A DNA stretch of 64,000 bases from Cellulomonas sp. NS3 (GTDB taxonomy: Bacteria > Actinomycetota > Actinomycetes > Actinomycetales > Cellulomonadaceae), in contig NZ_CP103289.1 in assembly GCF_024757985.1 (NCBI RefSeq), positions 1,054,001 to 1,118,000 on the forward strand, read 5' to 3'. Numbering within the stretch: the stretch's first letter is position 1; the number at the start of each line of letters is the position of its first letter. The notes under the pieces are model-generated. The model was not told the origin of the DNA, made no database searches, and saw only the letters and a program-made list of their open reading frames with translations. Below are positions 33,750 through 42,750 of the stretch, one piece after another. The translations under genes were made by a program, and so were the position numbers.

Positions 33750-34666
33750 CGGGTGCTCCCCTGGAGGGTCGGCACGACGGGTGCGGCCACGGAGGTCTCG
33801 ACGCCGATGAGCGCGAGGTAGACGTCCTCGAGGCTCGGGTGCAGCACCTGCAGCCCGGGCACCTCGAGCGGGGCGGCCGAGCCGTGGGCGTCGGACCAGC
33901 GGGCGGCGAGCTCGACCACGGTGCGGGTCGGCTCGTCGGTGCGCACCTCCCGCGGGGCCCCGTCCTCGACCCAGCGCACGACGGCCCGCCGCGCCGCGCG
34001 CCCGCCGAGCTCGGACGGCCGGTCGAGCGCCACGACCCGTCCGTCCTGGACGACCGCGACCCGGTCGGCGAGCTGCTCGGCCTCGTCGAGGTAGTGCGTC
34101 GTCAGCAGGATCGTCGTGCCCTGGTCGCGAAGGTCGCGCACGAGGTCCCAGAACGAGCGCCGGGCCTCGGGGTCGAAGCCGGTGGTCGGCTCGTCGAGGA
34201 ACAGCAGCTCGGGCCGACCGACGATGCCGAGCGCGACGTCGAGGCGCCGCCGCTGCCCGCCGGACAGCTGCCGCACGCGCGTGCGCACCTTGTCGCGGAG
34301 CCCCACGAGGTCGATCACGTGCTCGGGGTCGTGCGGGTGCGGGTAGTACGCCGCGAAGTGCCGCACGAGCTCCCCGACGTTCGCCTCGGCGAGGTCGCGG
34401 GTGTCCTGCAGCACCACGCCGATGCGCGCGCGCCACTCGCGTCCGGCGGTCTGCGGGTCCTCGCCGAGCACGCGTACGTGGCCGCCGTCGCGCTCGCGGT
34501 AGCCCTCGAGGATCTCGACGGTCGTCGTCTTGCCGGCGCCGTTGGGGCCGAGCACGGAGAAGATCTCGCCGCGGTGCAGGGCGAGGTCGAGGCCGTCGAC
34601 GGCCTGCTTGTCGCCGTAGCGCTTGCGCAGCCCGCGGGCCTCGAGGGCCAGGTCGGTGGGGGTCAT
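33746..34666 (-). CDS. ABC transporter ATP-binding protein
   Basis: Cytoplasmic ATPase of 306 residues, DrrA-like. Walker A GPNGAGKTTT at about 40-49, Q-loop GVVLQDTRDL, signature LSGGQRRRLDVAL, Walker B LLFLDEPTTGFDPEAR and switch His in TTHYLDEAE. A C-terminal extension of about 80 residues follows the core, as in DrrA-type exporters. ATG at 34666; the frame is open to 34729, but that region forms the aspC terminator. First gene of the ABC/kinase/regulator operon. Confidence 0.94.
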   Translation of the reverse strand: MTPTDLALEARGLRKRYGDKQAVDGLDLALHRGEIFSVLGPNGAGKTTTVEILEGYRERDGGHVRVLGEDPQTAGREWRARIGVVLQDTRDLAEANVGELVRHFAAYYPHPHDPEHVIDLVGLRDKVRTRVRQLSGGQRRRLDVALGIVGRPELLFLDEPTTGFDPEARRSFWDLVRDLRDQGTTILLTTHYLDEAEQLADRVAVVQDGRVVALDRPSELGGRAARRAVVRWVEDGAPREVRTDEPTRTVVELAARWSDAHGSAAPLEVPGLQVLHPSLEDVYLALIGVETSVAAPVVPTLQGSTR

Positions 34667-34715
34667 GGCACCAGCGTGGCCCGGCGGCGCGGGCACCGGT
34701 AGCCACCGCACGACG

Positions 34716-34749
34716 GTGCCCGTGTCCACCGCTCGGTGGACACGGGCAC
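34716..34749 (-). terminator. terminator of the aminotransferase gene
   Basis: Perfect 16-base inverted repeat (34716-34731 with 34734-34749), starting 33 bases beyond the aminotransferase stop on the leftward strand and lying upstream of the ABC operon. Confidence 0.8.
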
Positions 34750-34781
34750 GACGTGCTGTCGACGCGGGTGGGCCGGAGCGG

Positions 34782-36026
34782 TCAGTCCGCGTCGGCCAGG
34801 AGCGCCTGGATGCGCCCGACGCCCTCGGCGAGGTCCTCGTCGCCGAGCGCGTACGACAGCCGCAGGAACCCGCTGGGCCCGAACGCCTCGCCGGGCACGA
34901 CGGCGACCTCGGCCTGCTCGAGGATCAGCGCCGCGAGCTCCGCCGACGTCGCCGGGGTCACGCCGCGGATCGTGCGGCCGAGCACCCCTTCGACGGACGG
35001 GTAGGCGTAGAACGCGCCCTTCGGCACCGGGATCCGCACGCCGTCGATCTGCCCGAGCAGCTCGACCATCGTGCGGCGCCGGCGGTCGAACGCCTCGCGC
35101 ATCGCGTGCGCCGCGGACAGGTCGCCCGTGAGCGCCGCGACGGCCGCGCGCTGCGACACGTTCGCGACGTTCGACGTGAGGTGCGACTGCAGGTTGGTCG
35201 CGGCCTTGATGACGTCGGCCGGGCCGATCATCCAGCCGACCCGCCAGCCCGTCATCGCGTAGGTCTTCGCGACGCCGTTGAGGACGATCGTCGTGTCGGC
35301 GAGCTCCGGCACCGCGCGGACGATCGGCGTGAACTGCGCGTCGTCGTACACGAGGTGCTCGTAGATCTCGTCGGTCAGGACCCAGATCCCGTGCTCGAGC
35401 GCCCACCGCCCGATCTCCGCGGTCTGCTCGGGGGAGTACACCGCGCCGGTCGGGTTCGAGGGCGAGCAGAACAGCAGGACCTTCGTGCGCTCGGTGCGCG
35501 CCGCCTCGAGCTGCTCGACCGTGACCAGGTACTCCTGGTCGGCGCCCGCGAACACCTCGACCGGCACGCCGCCCGCGAGCCGGACAGCCTCGGGGTACGT
35601 CGTCCAGTACGGCGCGGGCAGCAGGACCTCGTCGCCCGGGTCGACCACGGTCGCGAAGGCCTGGTAGACGGCCTGCTTGCCGCCGTTGGTCACGAGCACC
35701 GCGGACGCGTCGACCTCGTAGCCCGAGTCGCGCAGCGTCTTCGCCGCGATCGCCTCGCGCAGGGCGGGCAGCCCCGCGGCGGGCGTGTAGCGGTGGTTGA
35801 CCGGGTCGTGCGCGGCCGCGACCGCGGCCTCGACGATGTAGTCGGGCGTCGGGAAGTCGGGCTCGCCCGCGCCGAACCCGATCACCGGGCGTCCGGCGGC
35901 CTTGAGCGCCTTCGCCTTCGCGTCGACCGCGAGCGTCGCGGACGGGGCGATGGCGGCGATGCGCGCGGAGACGCGCGAGCGGGCGGACGCGGGCTGGGCG
36001 GGTGTGTGCTGGCTCACAGGCGTCAT
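34782..36026 (-). CDS. aspC: class I aspartate aminotransferase (pyridoxal phosphate)
   Basis: Aminotransferase of 414 residues of the Igamma/Ib class, exchanging amino groups between aspartate and 2-oxoglutarate or similar. The N-terminus has the conserved [30 protein letters not shown] in the cofactor phosphate region, [13 protein letters not shown], and Lys of the Schiff base in [20 protein letters not shown] at 36026 is favoured; GTG at 36017 is an alternative three codons later. Single gene, bounded by its own terminator, divergent from tRNA-Trp. Confidence 0.93.
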   Translation of the reverse strand: MTPVSQHTPAQPASARSRVSARIAAIAPSATLAVDAKAKALKAAGRPVIGFGAGEPDFPTPDYIVEAAVAAAHDPVNHRYTPAAGLPALREAIAAKTLRDSGYEVDASAVLVTNGGKQAVYQAFATVVDPGDEVLLPAPYWTTYPEAVRLAGGVPVEVFAGADQEYLVTVEQLEAARTERTKVLLFCSPSNPTGAVYSPEQTAEIGRWALEHGIWVLTDEIYEHLVYDDAQFTPIVRAVPELADTTIVLNGVAKTYAMTGWRVGWMIGPADVIKAATNLQSHLTSNVANVSQRAAVAALTGDLSAAHAMREAFDRRRRTMVELLGQIDGVRIPVPKGAFYAYPSVEGVLGRTIRGVTPATSAELAALILEQAEVAVVPGEAFGPSGFLRLSYALGDEDLAEGVGRIQALLADAD

Positions 36027-36153
36027 CTTGGCAGACACCGGGCGTGCGGGCCGGGTGCGTCCCGGAAGCCGGGCGGGGGGACTCGGGGGAGTGCGGGCTG
36101 GGGGCGGGGCGTGCCGCGCCCGGGTCGGCGACGCGCGACGGCGTCGGGCCGGG

Positions 36154-36183
36154 TTCGACCCTGCGCCGCGCGTCGCGTACAGT
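36154..36183 (+). promoter_or_regulatory. promoter for tRNA-Trp/secE/nusG
   Basis: TTCGAC (36154-36159) and TACAGT (36178-36183) 18 bases apart, about 100 bases before the tRNA gene. A TTGACG at 36197-36202 lacks a good -10 at proper distance. Confidence 0.5.
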
Positions 36184-36287
36184 GGTTCCCCGGCGGTTGA
36201 CGTCCGCCATGATGAGCCGTGCCCACGCGTGGTCCGTACCCGGTCCGCTGCGCGCGCAGGTGCTGTCGTGGTGACGGAGAACGCCGT

Positions 36288-36360
36288 AGGGCAGTGGCGC
36301 AATTGGTAGCGCACCGGTCTCCAAAACCGGCGGTTGCGAGTTCGAGTCTCGCCTGCCCTG
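36288..36360 (+). tRNA. tRNA-Trp (CCA)
   Basis: Acceptor 36288-36294 pairs with 36353-36359, discriminator G. The anticodon loop CTCCAAA gives CCA. D-arm GGCGCAATTGGTAGCGC and T-arm GAGTTCGAGTCTC are normal. Stands just before secE, the order seen in most actinobacteria. Confidence 0.97.
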
Positions 36361-36461
36361 CGCATGGTCACGGTCCGGCGCCCAGCCGGGTCCGGCGAAG
36401 CGACGGTCCGGCGCTGCACCTCACGGGCGTCGGTGCCACACGACACACGTAGGGGACAGCT

Positions 36462-36749
36462 GTGAGCGAATCCGCACCGGCAGCGGCGTCCGGCGCCGAG
36501 GGCTCGGCGCCGCGCACCGAGCGTCCGAAGCCCGCGAGCACCGAGACCGCCCGTCGGGGCTTCGTCGCCCGCGTCGCGCTGTTCTTCCGCCAGGTCGTCG
36601 CCGAGCTCAAGAAGGTCGTGCGCCCGACGCGCTCGGAGCTCGTGACCTACACGGGTGTCGTGCTCGCGTTCGTCGCCGTCGTCATGGCGTTCGTGACCCT
36701 GGTCGACCTCGGGGTCGGCCGCCTGACCTCCTGGGTCTTCGGCGCCTGA
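36462..36749 (+). CDS. secE: preprotein translocase subunit SecE
   Basis: Single-span Sec translocon subunit of 95 residues. A disordered N-terminal extension of about 30 residues is followed by the conserved amphipathic segment [20 protein letters not shown] and one membrane helix ([19 protein letters not shown]). GTG start after AGGGGA. Neighbouring nusG follows after 100 bases. Confidence 0.95.
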   Translation: MSESAPAAASGAEGSAPRTERPKPASTETARRGFVARVALFFRQVVAELKKVVRPTRSELVTYTGVVLAFVAVVMAFVTLVDLGVGRLTSWVFGA

Positions 36750-36851
36750 CCGCAGGCGACCGCACCTCCGGCTCCGCGCCGGAGCACGCCGGCTCCCGCG
36801 CGCAGCGCACGCCGGTCCGCACCACAGACAGTCGAGAAAGCAGGTTTCCAC

Positions 36852-37769
36852 GTGACGTACGAGTCGCACGAGTCCGAGCAGGGTGCTGCCGAGACCGAGC
36901 TCGAGGACGCCCTGGCGTCGATCTCGGCGGTCGAGGCGCCCGCAGCGGGCACTGCCGACCCCGCGTCCGACGAGGACACCGCCACCACCGGTGCCGCGGA
37001 CGGCGCCGAGCGCGCTGACGACGAGGCCGACGACGACGACGCGGCCGACGAGGCCGACGACGACGAGCCGGCCGACGAGACCGGGGACGCGCCCGCCGCC
37101 GACGTCGAGGACGACGAGCCCGACGTCGACGAGGACCCCGCCGCCGACGTCGAGGACGACGAGCCCGACGTCGACGAGGACCCCGTCGCCGCGTTCAAGG
37201 CCCAGCTGCGCTCGCAGCCCGGCGACTGGTACGTCATCCACTCCTACGCGGGCTACGAGAACCGCGTGAAGGCGAACCTCGAGAACCGCACGCAGAGCCT
37301 CAACATGGAGGACTACATCCACCAGGTTGAGGTCCCCATGGAGGAGGTGACGGAGATCAAGAACGCGCAGCGCAAGGTCGTGCGGCGCGTGCGGATCCCC
37401 GGCTACGTCCTCGTGCGCATGGACCTGACCGACGAGTCGTGGGGCGCCGTGCGCCACACGCCCGGCGTCACGGGCTTCGTGGGGCACACGCACCAGCCCG
37501 TCCCGCTGACGCTCGACGAGGTCTTCTCGATGCTCGCCCCGTCGCTCACGCCGGCGGCCCCGAAGGCCGGCACGAAGGCCGCCGCCGCGGAGATCAAGGT
37601 CGACTTCACCGTCGGCGAGTCCGTGACCGTCACCGACGGCCCGTTCGACACGCTGCCCGCGACGATCTCCGAGATCAACCCCGAGAGCCAGAAGCTCAAG
37701 GTGCTCGTCTCCATCTTCGGCCGGGAGACCCCGGTCGAGCTGTCGTTCGGCCAGGTCGCCAAGATCTGA
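36852..37769 (+). CDS. nusG: transcription termination/antitermination protein NusG
   Basis: Protein of 305 residues, much longer than E. coli NusG (about 180). The extra part is an acidic N-terminal extension of about 115 residues rich in Asp, Glu and Ala, with a 15-residue block (starting [10 protein letters not shown]) that occurs twice in tandem. The NGN core follows: [21 protein letters not shown], then [14 protein letters not shown] and [11 protein letters not shown]. The C-terminal KOW domain has [15 protein letters not shown]. Binds RNA polymerase and links it to Rho or ribosomes. GTG start; the extension itself is typical of actinobacteria, but its tandem repeat is a local feature. 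Confidence 0.96.
   Translation: MTYESHESEQGAAETELEDALASISAVEAPAAGTADPASDEDTATTGAADGAERADDEADDDDAADEADDDEPADETGDAPAADVEDDEPDVDEDPAADVEDDEPDVDEDPVAAFKAQLRSQPGDWYVIHSYAGYENRVKANLENRTQSLNMEDYIHQVEVPMEEVTEIKNAQRKVVRRVRIPGYVLVRMDLTDESWGAVRHTPGVTGFVGHTHQPVPLTLDEVFSMLAPSLTPAAPKAGTKAAAAEIKVDFTVGESVTVTDGPFDTLPATISEINPESQKLKVLVSIFGRETPVELSFGQVAKI
37096..37185 (+). repeat. perfect 45-base tandem duplication in nusG
   Basis: Bases 37096-37140 and 37141-37185 are identical. They code for two copies of an acidic 15-residue block ([13 protein letters not shown] core) in the NusG extension. Confidence 0.95.
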
Positions 37770-37863
37770 CGGAGCGGCACGCCTGCGGGCCCGGCACCGC
37801 CGGGCCGCACTGCAACCGGGTCATCGCCCACGGCGTCGGCCCACGACACGAACGGAAGGCATC

Positions 37864-38295
37864 ATGCCCCCCAAGAAGAAGGTCACCGGCCTGATCAAGC
37901 TCCAGATCAAGGCCGGCGCGGCCACCCCCGCGCCGCCGATCGGTCCGGCGCTCGGTCAGCACGGCGTCAACATCATGGAGTTCTGCAAGGCCTACAACGC
38001 GGCCACCGAGTCGCAGCGTGGTGACGTCGTCCCCGTCGAGATCACGGTCTACGAGGACCGCTCCTTCACCTTCATCACGAAGACCCCGCCCGCCGCGGAG
38101 CTCATCAAGAAGGCCGCCGGCGTCGCCAAGGGCTCGCCGACCCCGCACACCGTCAAGGTCGCCACCCTGACGGCCGCGCAGGTCACCGAGATCGCCCAGA
38201 CGAAGCTCGTCGACCTCAACGCCAACGACGTGGCCGCCGCCGAGAAGATCATCGCCGGCACCGCGCGCTCGATGGGCATCAAGGTCGAGGGCTGA
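37864..38295 (+). CDS. rplK: 50S ribosomal protein L11
   Basis: L11 of 143 residues, binding the GTPase-associated region of 23S rRNA. Starts [18 protein letters not shown], contains [21 protein letters not shown] in the thiostrepton-binding domain and ends with [15 protein letters not shown] after GGAAGG. Cotranscribed with rplA. Confidence 0.98.
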   Translation: MPPKKKVTGLIKLQIKAGAATPAPPIGPALGQHGVNIMEFCKAYNAATESQRGDVVPVEITVYEDRSFTFITKTPPAAELIKKAAGVAKGSPTPHTVKVATLTAAQVTEIAQTKLVDLNANDVAAAEKIIAGTARSMGIKVEG

Positions 38296-38413
38296 CCTCG
38301 ACCCACCCCGGCCCCTGGGCCGGAGCAGCACCACCTGGAAGCATCACCCGATAAGTGCCAGTGGCAGGGCCCTGTGCGGCCCGACGACCACGACTGCCAG
38401 CCAAGGAGAGCAG

Positions 38414-39136
38414 ATGAGCAAGCACAGCAAGGCGTACCGCGCCGCCGCCGAGAAGATCGAGGCCGGCCGCCTCTACGCCCCGCTCGACGCCGTGCGCCTC
38501 GCGCAGGCGACGGCGACCACCAAGTACGACTCGACCGTCGAGGTCGCGTTCCGTCTCGGTGTCGACCCCCGCAAGGCGGACCAGATGGTCCGCGGCACCG
38601 TCAACCTGCCGCACGGCACGGGCAAGACGGCCCGCGTCATCGTCTTCGCGACGGGTGAGCGTGCCGAGCAGGCCCGCGCCGCGGGTGCCGACGAGGTCGG
38701 TGGCGACGAGCTGATCGAGAAGGTCGCGGCCGGGTACACCGACTTCGACTCCGCCGTCGCGACGCCGGACCTCATGGGCAAGGTCGGTCGACTGGGCAAG
38801 GTCCTGGGCCCGCGTGGCCTCATGCCGAACCCGAAGACCGGCACGGTCACGATGGACGTGGCGAAGGCCGTCACCGACATCAAGGGCGGCAAGATCGAGT
38901 TCCGTGTCGACAAGCACGCGAACCTGCACTTCATCATCGGCAAGGTCTCGTTCTCCGACGTGCAGCTCGTCGAGAACTACGCGGCCGCGCTCGAGGAGGT
39001 CAACCGTCTGAAGCCCGCGTCGTCGAAGGGCCGCTACATCGCGAAGGCGACGTTCTCGACGACGAACGGCCCCGGCATCCTCGTGGACCAGAACCGCACG
39101 CGGAACCTGACCGAGGAGGACACCGAGGCCGCCTGA
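38414..39136 (+). CDS. rplA: 50S ribosomal protein L1
   Basis: L1 of 240 residues, part of the ribosomal L1 stalk and usually autoregulator of the L11 operon. [50 protein letters not shown] and the end region [17 protein letters not shown] are all standard. ATG after AAGGAGAG. Followed by a strong terminator. Confidence 0.98.
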   Translation: MSKHSKAYRAAAEKIEAGRLYAPLDAVRLAQATATTKYDSTVEVAFRLGVDPRKADQMVRGTVNLPHGTGKTARVIVFATGERAEQARAAGADEVGGDELIEKVAAGYTDFDSAVATPDLMGKVGRLGKVLGPRGLMPNPKTGTVTMDVAKAVTDIKGGKIEFRVDKHANLHFIIGKVSFSDVQLVENYAAALEEVNRLKPASSKGRYIAKATFSTTNGPGILVDQNRTRNLTEEDTEAA

Positions 39137-39159
39137 CCTCCGTCCCCGCACTGCACGCC

Positions 39160-39192
39160 CGAGAGCCCGGTCCCCAGCGGACCGGGCTCTCG
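39160..39192 (+). terminator. terminator of the rplKA operon
   Basis: Perfect 14-base stem (39160-39173 with 39179-39192), five-base loop, 23 bases after the rplA stop. Confidence 0.85.
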
Positions 39193-39412
39193 TGCGTGCG
39201 GCACAGGTCAGCGCCCCGACCGACCAGCCCGCCTCCGGTGCCCGGGCAGCGGGGCGCTGCCGAGCTGCCGCGTGCGACGGGCAGCAGCCCACTGCCGAGC
39301 CGCCTCGCGTGTCCGGGCAGTGCCCCTGCTGCGCCCCTGGTCCCCCCTGCGGACCGGGTGCGCGGCAGGGGCCCTGGCCCCGGGTGCGGGGTGAGAGCCG
39401 AGCGAGCTCAGG
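39193..39412. other. intergenic region between rplA terminator and the accessory island
   Basis: Non-coding stretch with several diverged copies of CGGGCAG and CTGCCGAG and no gene. It marks the left edge of the island; no transposase, integrase or flanking direct repeat is seen. Confidence 0.5.
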
Positions 39413-40756
39413 TCATCTCGGGGCGAGGAGCGCGAGGGGCCGCGCCCACAGCCCCGCGACCCAGGCGAGCTCGTCGTCGTCGGGCTCCTGGGCCCGCGCG
39501 TCGAGCGCGTCGCTCCAGGCGGCAGCCGTCACCACGGTCCTGGCGACCGCGAGCGGACGGTCCGGCTCGGCGTCGCCCCCGTGCGCCCGGTACGCGCGCA
39601 TAAAGCCCGCGACAGGATCGAGGTCCCACGCCGGGTCGAGCGTCGGGGCCAGGTGCACCGCGAGCCAGTCGAGCGCCGTCGCGACGTCCCACCGGGCGTC
39701 ACCGCGTCCGGCGCCGACGAGCTCGGCGCGCGGGCCGGCCGACAGCCCGACGCCACGCTCCGCCCCGAACGCCTCGGACCCCAGCCCGGTCGGCGGCCCG
39801 AGGCCTGACCACGGTCCGCCGGTCGTGGCTCCGCCGCCCGTGGTCGCAGTGCCGCCGGTGCTCGCTGCTCCGCCGGAGGCGAACGGCCCGTCGCCCGGTC
39901 GGTGGCTGCGCACCACGACCACGGCCTCGGGACCCGCGTCGTGCACCCACCGGTCCGCCACCCAGCCCGCGCCCGCCGCGGCGAGCGCGCGCCGGACCCG
40001 CGGGTGCTGCCGCACCGCCCACGCGCGACCGGCGACCGCGTGCGAGCCGTCGCGACGTCCCGTGAGGAGGTCGGGCACGAGCACCCACGGCAGGGCGACG
40101 GCGGGCGCCGTGCCCGGCACCGGGGTGCGGTGCAGCGCGACGAGGCTCTGGGCCCACGCGACGAGCAGGTCGGCGAGCGCCGCGCGGTGCGCGACCGTCG
40201 GCCCGTCGGCGCGCAGCTCGAGCACCTGCTCCTCGAGCTCCCGCACCAGGTCGACCCCCGCCTCCTGCAGGCCGCCCGGGAGCGTGCCCCAGCGGCTGCA
40301 CACGTCGCCCTCGGCGAGAGCGACGGGCCCGGTGAGGTCGCCGGCCCCCGAGGAGGCAGCGGGCCGACGGTGAGGGGCGACCGCGGGGCCGGCGACAGTG
40401 GCATCCGCGACGGTGCCGGGACCGGTGACGGTGCTGGGACCGGTGACAGTGCTGGGGCCCGTGACAGCGCCGGGACTCGTAACAGTGCCGGGGCCCGTGA
40501 GAGCGCCGGAACCCGGGGTCGCGCGAGGCCCCGTGGCGTCGCCGGCGTCCGTGGCGTCACCTCGGCCCGTGACCTCGACCTGCGCTGCGACCTCGCCGCC
40601 GCACCGGCCGGGGGAGCGGGCACCGCGTGCCGTGGAGCCTGCGCCGCCCGCTCCGCCCGTCGTCGCGTCATCGACCGGGCGCACCAGGTGCAGCCCTCGC
40701 CGCGAGGCGGCCCCCCGCGCGCGTCCGCCTCCGGAACGCCCGGCCGTGACCGTCAT
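39413..40756 (-). CDS. degenerate aminoglycoside-phosphotransferase-like protein with hexapeptide repeats
   Basis: Protein of 447 residues. The first 120 residues are low complexity, including six hexapeptides of the GPSTVT type. The rest resembles a kinase-fold phosphotransferase: VAWAQSLVALHRTPVPG, a long middle, then GDARWDVATALDWLAVHLAP and a final helical part. The usual HGDLHxxN catalytic loop is not present, so it is probably an inactive relative or a different protein altogether. It starts five bases after the stop of the protease gene and is probably cotranscribed with it. Function unknown. Confidence 0.5.
   Translation of the reverse strand: MTVTAGRSGGGRARGAASRRGLHLVRPVDDATTGGAGGAGSTARGARSPGRCGGEVAAQVEVTGRGDATDAGDATGPRATPGSGALTGPGTVTSPGAVTGPSTVTGPSTVTGPGTVADATVAGPAVAPHRRPAASSGAGDLTGPVALAEGDVCSRWGTLPGGLQEAGVDLVRELEEQVLELRADGPTVAHRAALADLLVAWAQSLVALHRTPVPGTAPAVALPWVLVPDLLTGRRDGSHAVAGRAWAVRQHPRVRRALAAAGAGWVADRWVHDAGPEAVVVVRSHRPGDGPFASGGAASTGGTATTGGGATTGGPWSGLGPPTGLGSEAFGAERGVGLSAGPRAELVGAGRGDARWDVATALDWLAVHLAPTLDPAWDLDPVAGFMRAYRAHGGDAEPDRPLAVARTVVTAAAWSDALDARAQEPDDDELAWVAGLWARPLALLAPR
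40407..40514. repeat. 18-base minisatellite (six units)
   Basis: Six consecutive 18-base units (40407, 40425, 40443, 40461, 40479, 40497) with point differences. In the leftward frame each encodes a hexapeptide close to GPSTVT. Confidence 0.85.
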
Positions 40757-40761
40757 CGCGC

Positions 40762-42501
40762 TCAGCGTCCCTGCGCGCCGTGGTACCGGGCGGTCAGGTA
40801 GCCGGCCCAGAACGCCTCGGCGAGCTCCCGCCGCCCCGGCAGGGGTCGCGCAGCCGTCGTCCGTCCGGGCCCGCCCGCGCCTGCCGCCTCGGTGAAGGGC
40901 TCGGTGAAGGGCTGGCGTGCGTAGGCCTCGGTGAACGGCTCCGTGAAGGGCTCCGTGAAGGGCTCCGTGAAGGGCTCGGTGAACGGCTGTCGCCCGTAAG
41001 CCTCGGTGAAGGGCTCGGTGAACGGTTCGGTGAACGGCTCCGTGAAGGGCTGGCGTGCGTAGGCCTCGGTGAAGGGCTCGGTGAAGGGCTGGCGTGCGTA
41101 GGCCTCGGTGAACGGCTCCGTGAATGGTTCGGTGAAGGGCTCGGTGAACGGCTGTCGTCCATAGGCCTCGGTGAACGGCTCCGCGAAGGGTTCGGTGAAC
41201 GGCTCCGTGAAGGGCTCGGTGAACGGCTCGGTGAACGGCTGCGCCGCCGTCCCGCCCGCGCCCGACCCCGCCACGCGCCCAGCCGGCACCGCGCGTCGCA
41301 CCCGCGCCGCGACGCCGTCGGACCCGTACCCCGCACGAGCCGCGACCCGCGCCCCGTCAGCCGGCGCCGCCCCGACGCGGCCCCGCACGCCCGCCGTCCC
41401 CGAGGACCCACGCCCCCGTGCGGCGCCCGCACGCGCGCGACGCGCCCGCTTGGCGACCGACCGCCGGGTGGCGATGTCGACGTCGAGCGCGTCGAGCACC
41501 GCGGCGATGGGGTTGGCCAGGCTGAAGCTCCCGTCGTCCTCGCCGGCGAACAGGAGGCCCACGACGCGCCCGCGCTCGTCGACCACGACCGAGCCGGAGT
41601 CGCCTCCCGCCGAGAACCGCTCCTCGTCGGGGCTGCGGTCGATCCGGACCTGGTCGCGCAGCGTCACGAGCCCGGTCTCGCCGCCGAAGTCGATCTGCAC
41701 GGTGAAGTCGACGGAGGTGACGGTCCCGTGGCGCAGCCCGGTCGTGCGTCCCCGCTTGCGCACCGTCTGCCCGACCTTGGCCTTCGCGCGGCCGGTGATC
41801 TCCCCGATCCCGAGCACCGCCGGGTACCACCGGGTGCCGCGCGCGAGCAGCACGGCGGCGGCGTCGACGTGCTCGTCGACCACGGCCCGCTGGAGCGTGC
41901 CGAACCGGTCGGACGGCACCGCCCCGTCGATGCGGGACGGCTGGACCTGCGGGTCGCCCGCACGCCAGCCGGTGTCCACCGCGGCGACGTGGAAGTTGGT
42001 CAGCGCGAGCGCACGGCCGGTGCGGCGGTCGGTCACGAGCGCACCGAGCGTCCCGGCGACCTGGTGGGGCGTGGCGGGGCCCGTCGCGGCGCGCCGGCGC
42101 ACCAGCCGCACCGGCCCGATGCTGGCCCCACCGACCATCGCGCCGTACCGCGTCGTGTCCTCGCTCGCGCCGCCGTGCTCCGGCGCGTAGGGCACCTCGT
42201 GCTGCAGGCTGATCCGGTGCGGGACGACGTCGGTCGGCACCCCGTCGATCGTCGGGGGGATCAGCTCGTCGGCGGGCACCTCGTCGGCGCTCCGCTTCGC
42301 CTGCACGTGCACGACGATCGACTGGGTCCCCGTGGGCAGACCGCCCGAGTACTTCTCGCCGATGTCGACGGCCACGACGCCGGGTCGGGAGATGAGGTCG
42401 TCCTCGGCGAGCCGCTTGACCGGGCGGATCTGCTCGCGGCTCAGCGGGGCCCCCGGCTCCGGGAGGTCGTCGCCGGCGGGCCGGTTCTCGTCTGCAGCCA
42501 T
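40762..42501 (-). CDS. trypsin-like serine protease with PFTE-repeat C-terminus
   Basis: Protein of 579 residues without signal peptide, so probably cytoplasmic. Residues about 1-110 form an N-terminal part ([23 protein letters not shown] onwards). The chymotrypsin-fold core has a full triad: His171 in LTNFHVAA, Asp213 in HVDAAAVLL, Ser302 in GGDSGSVV. A Gly/Ala/Arg-rich linker leads to residues about 421-537, built of 23 tetrapeptides PFTE (one is PFAE) grouped 6, 4, 2, 4, 5, 2 and separated by AYGRQ or AYARQ. The C-terminal tail is helical ([18 protein letters not shown]). ATG at 42501 follows GAGGAGA. Divergent from the sigma factor gene. Function unknown; probably a regulated protease of the island. 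Confidence 0.75.
   Translation of the reverse strand: MAADENRPAGDDLPEPGAPLSREQIRPVKRLAEDDLISRPGVVAVDIGEKYSGGLPTGTQSIVVHVQAKRSADEVPADELIPPTIDGVPTDVVPHRISLQHEVPYAPEHGGASEDTTRYGAMVGGASIGPVRLVRRRAATGPATPHQVAGTLGALVTDRRTGRALALTNFHVAAVDTGWRAGDPQVQPSRIDGAVPSDRFGTLQRAVVDEHVDAAAVLLARGTRWYPAVLGIGEITGRAKAKVGQTVRKRGRTTGLRHGTVTSVDFTVQIDFGGETGLVTLRDQVRIDRSPDEERFSAGGDSGSVVVDERGRVVGLLFAGEDDGSFSLANPIAAVLDALDVDIATRRSVAKRARRARAGAARGRGSSGTAGVRGRVGAAPADGARVAARAGYGSDGVAARVRRAVPAGRVAGSGAGGTAAQPFTEPFTEPFTEPFTEPFAEPFTEAYGRQPFTEPFTEPFTEPFTEAYARQPFTEPFTEAYARQPFTEPFTEPFTEPFTEAYGRQPFTEPFTEPFTEPFTEPFTEAYARQPFTEPFTEAAGAGGPGRTTAARPLPGRRELAEAFWAGYLTARYHGAQGR
40889..41242. repeat. 12-base coding repeat array (PFTE repeats)
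   Basis: About 117 codons of near-identical 12-base units encoding PFTE, interrupted five times by a 15-base AYxRQ spacer. Units differ mainly at silent third positions (CCG/CCC, ACC/ACG), so the peptide is conserved more strongly than the DNA. Confidence 0.9.
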
Positions 42502-42589
42502 GGGGTGGGGTCTCCTCGGGGGTCGAGCGGGCACGTCGGTGGCGTGCCCGCGGCGGGTGCGCCCGTGAGGAGACGGGTCCGATCCGTCT

Positions 42590-42627
42590 GATACGTCCGT
42601 CCGGAAGACGTTCCCAGGACGTGTATC
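42590..42627. promoter_or_regulatory. imperfect dyad in the divergent protease/sigma promoter region
   Basis: GATACGTCC (42590-42598) faces GGACGTGTATC (42617-42627), an inverted repeat except for a two-base insertion. On the leftward strand GGGAAC (42610-42615) upstream of CGTATC could be an ECF-type promoter for the protease gene (14-base spacer to CGTA, shorter than usual). Suggestive only. Confidence 0.35.
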
Positions 42628-42679
42628 TGGGGCGGCGGGCGGCGCCCCTCTCCCTCGACTCCGACGGCGCCTGGGCGTC

Positions 42680-42709
42680 TTGTCGGGGTTGTCCTGGTCG
42701 CCCTACTGT
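42680..42709 (+). promoter_or_regulatory. promoter of the sigma/CHAT operon
   Basis: TTGTCG (42680-42685) and TACTGT (42704-42709) 18 bases apart, ending 41 bases before the sigma factor start. Confidence 0.5.
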
Positions 42710-42750
42710 GACGGTGGGCGGCCGCCCGACGATTCCCGTGCGAGGGGTCC

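Noticed and set aside
34667-34729. Upstream extension of the ABC ATPase
   Set aside because: It would cover the terminator hairpin of the aminotransferase gene and has no start signal.
36219-36452. Rightward frame over tRNA-Trp
   Set aside because: It is read through the tRNA gene and has no ribosome site or family motif.
40889-41242. CRISPR array
   Set aside because: Units are 12 bases in reading frame with no unique spacers and no cas genes; it is coding repeat DNA.
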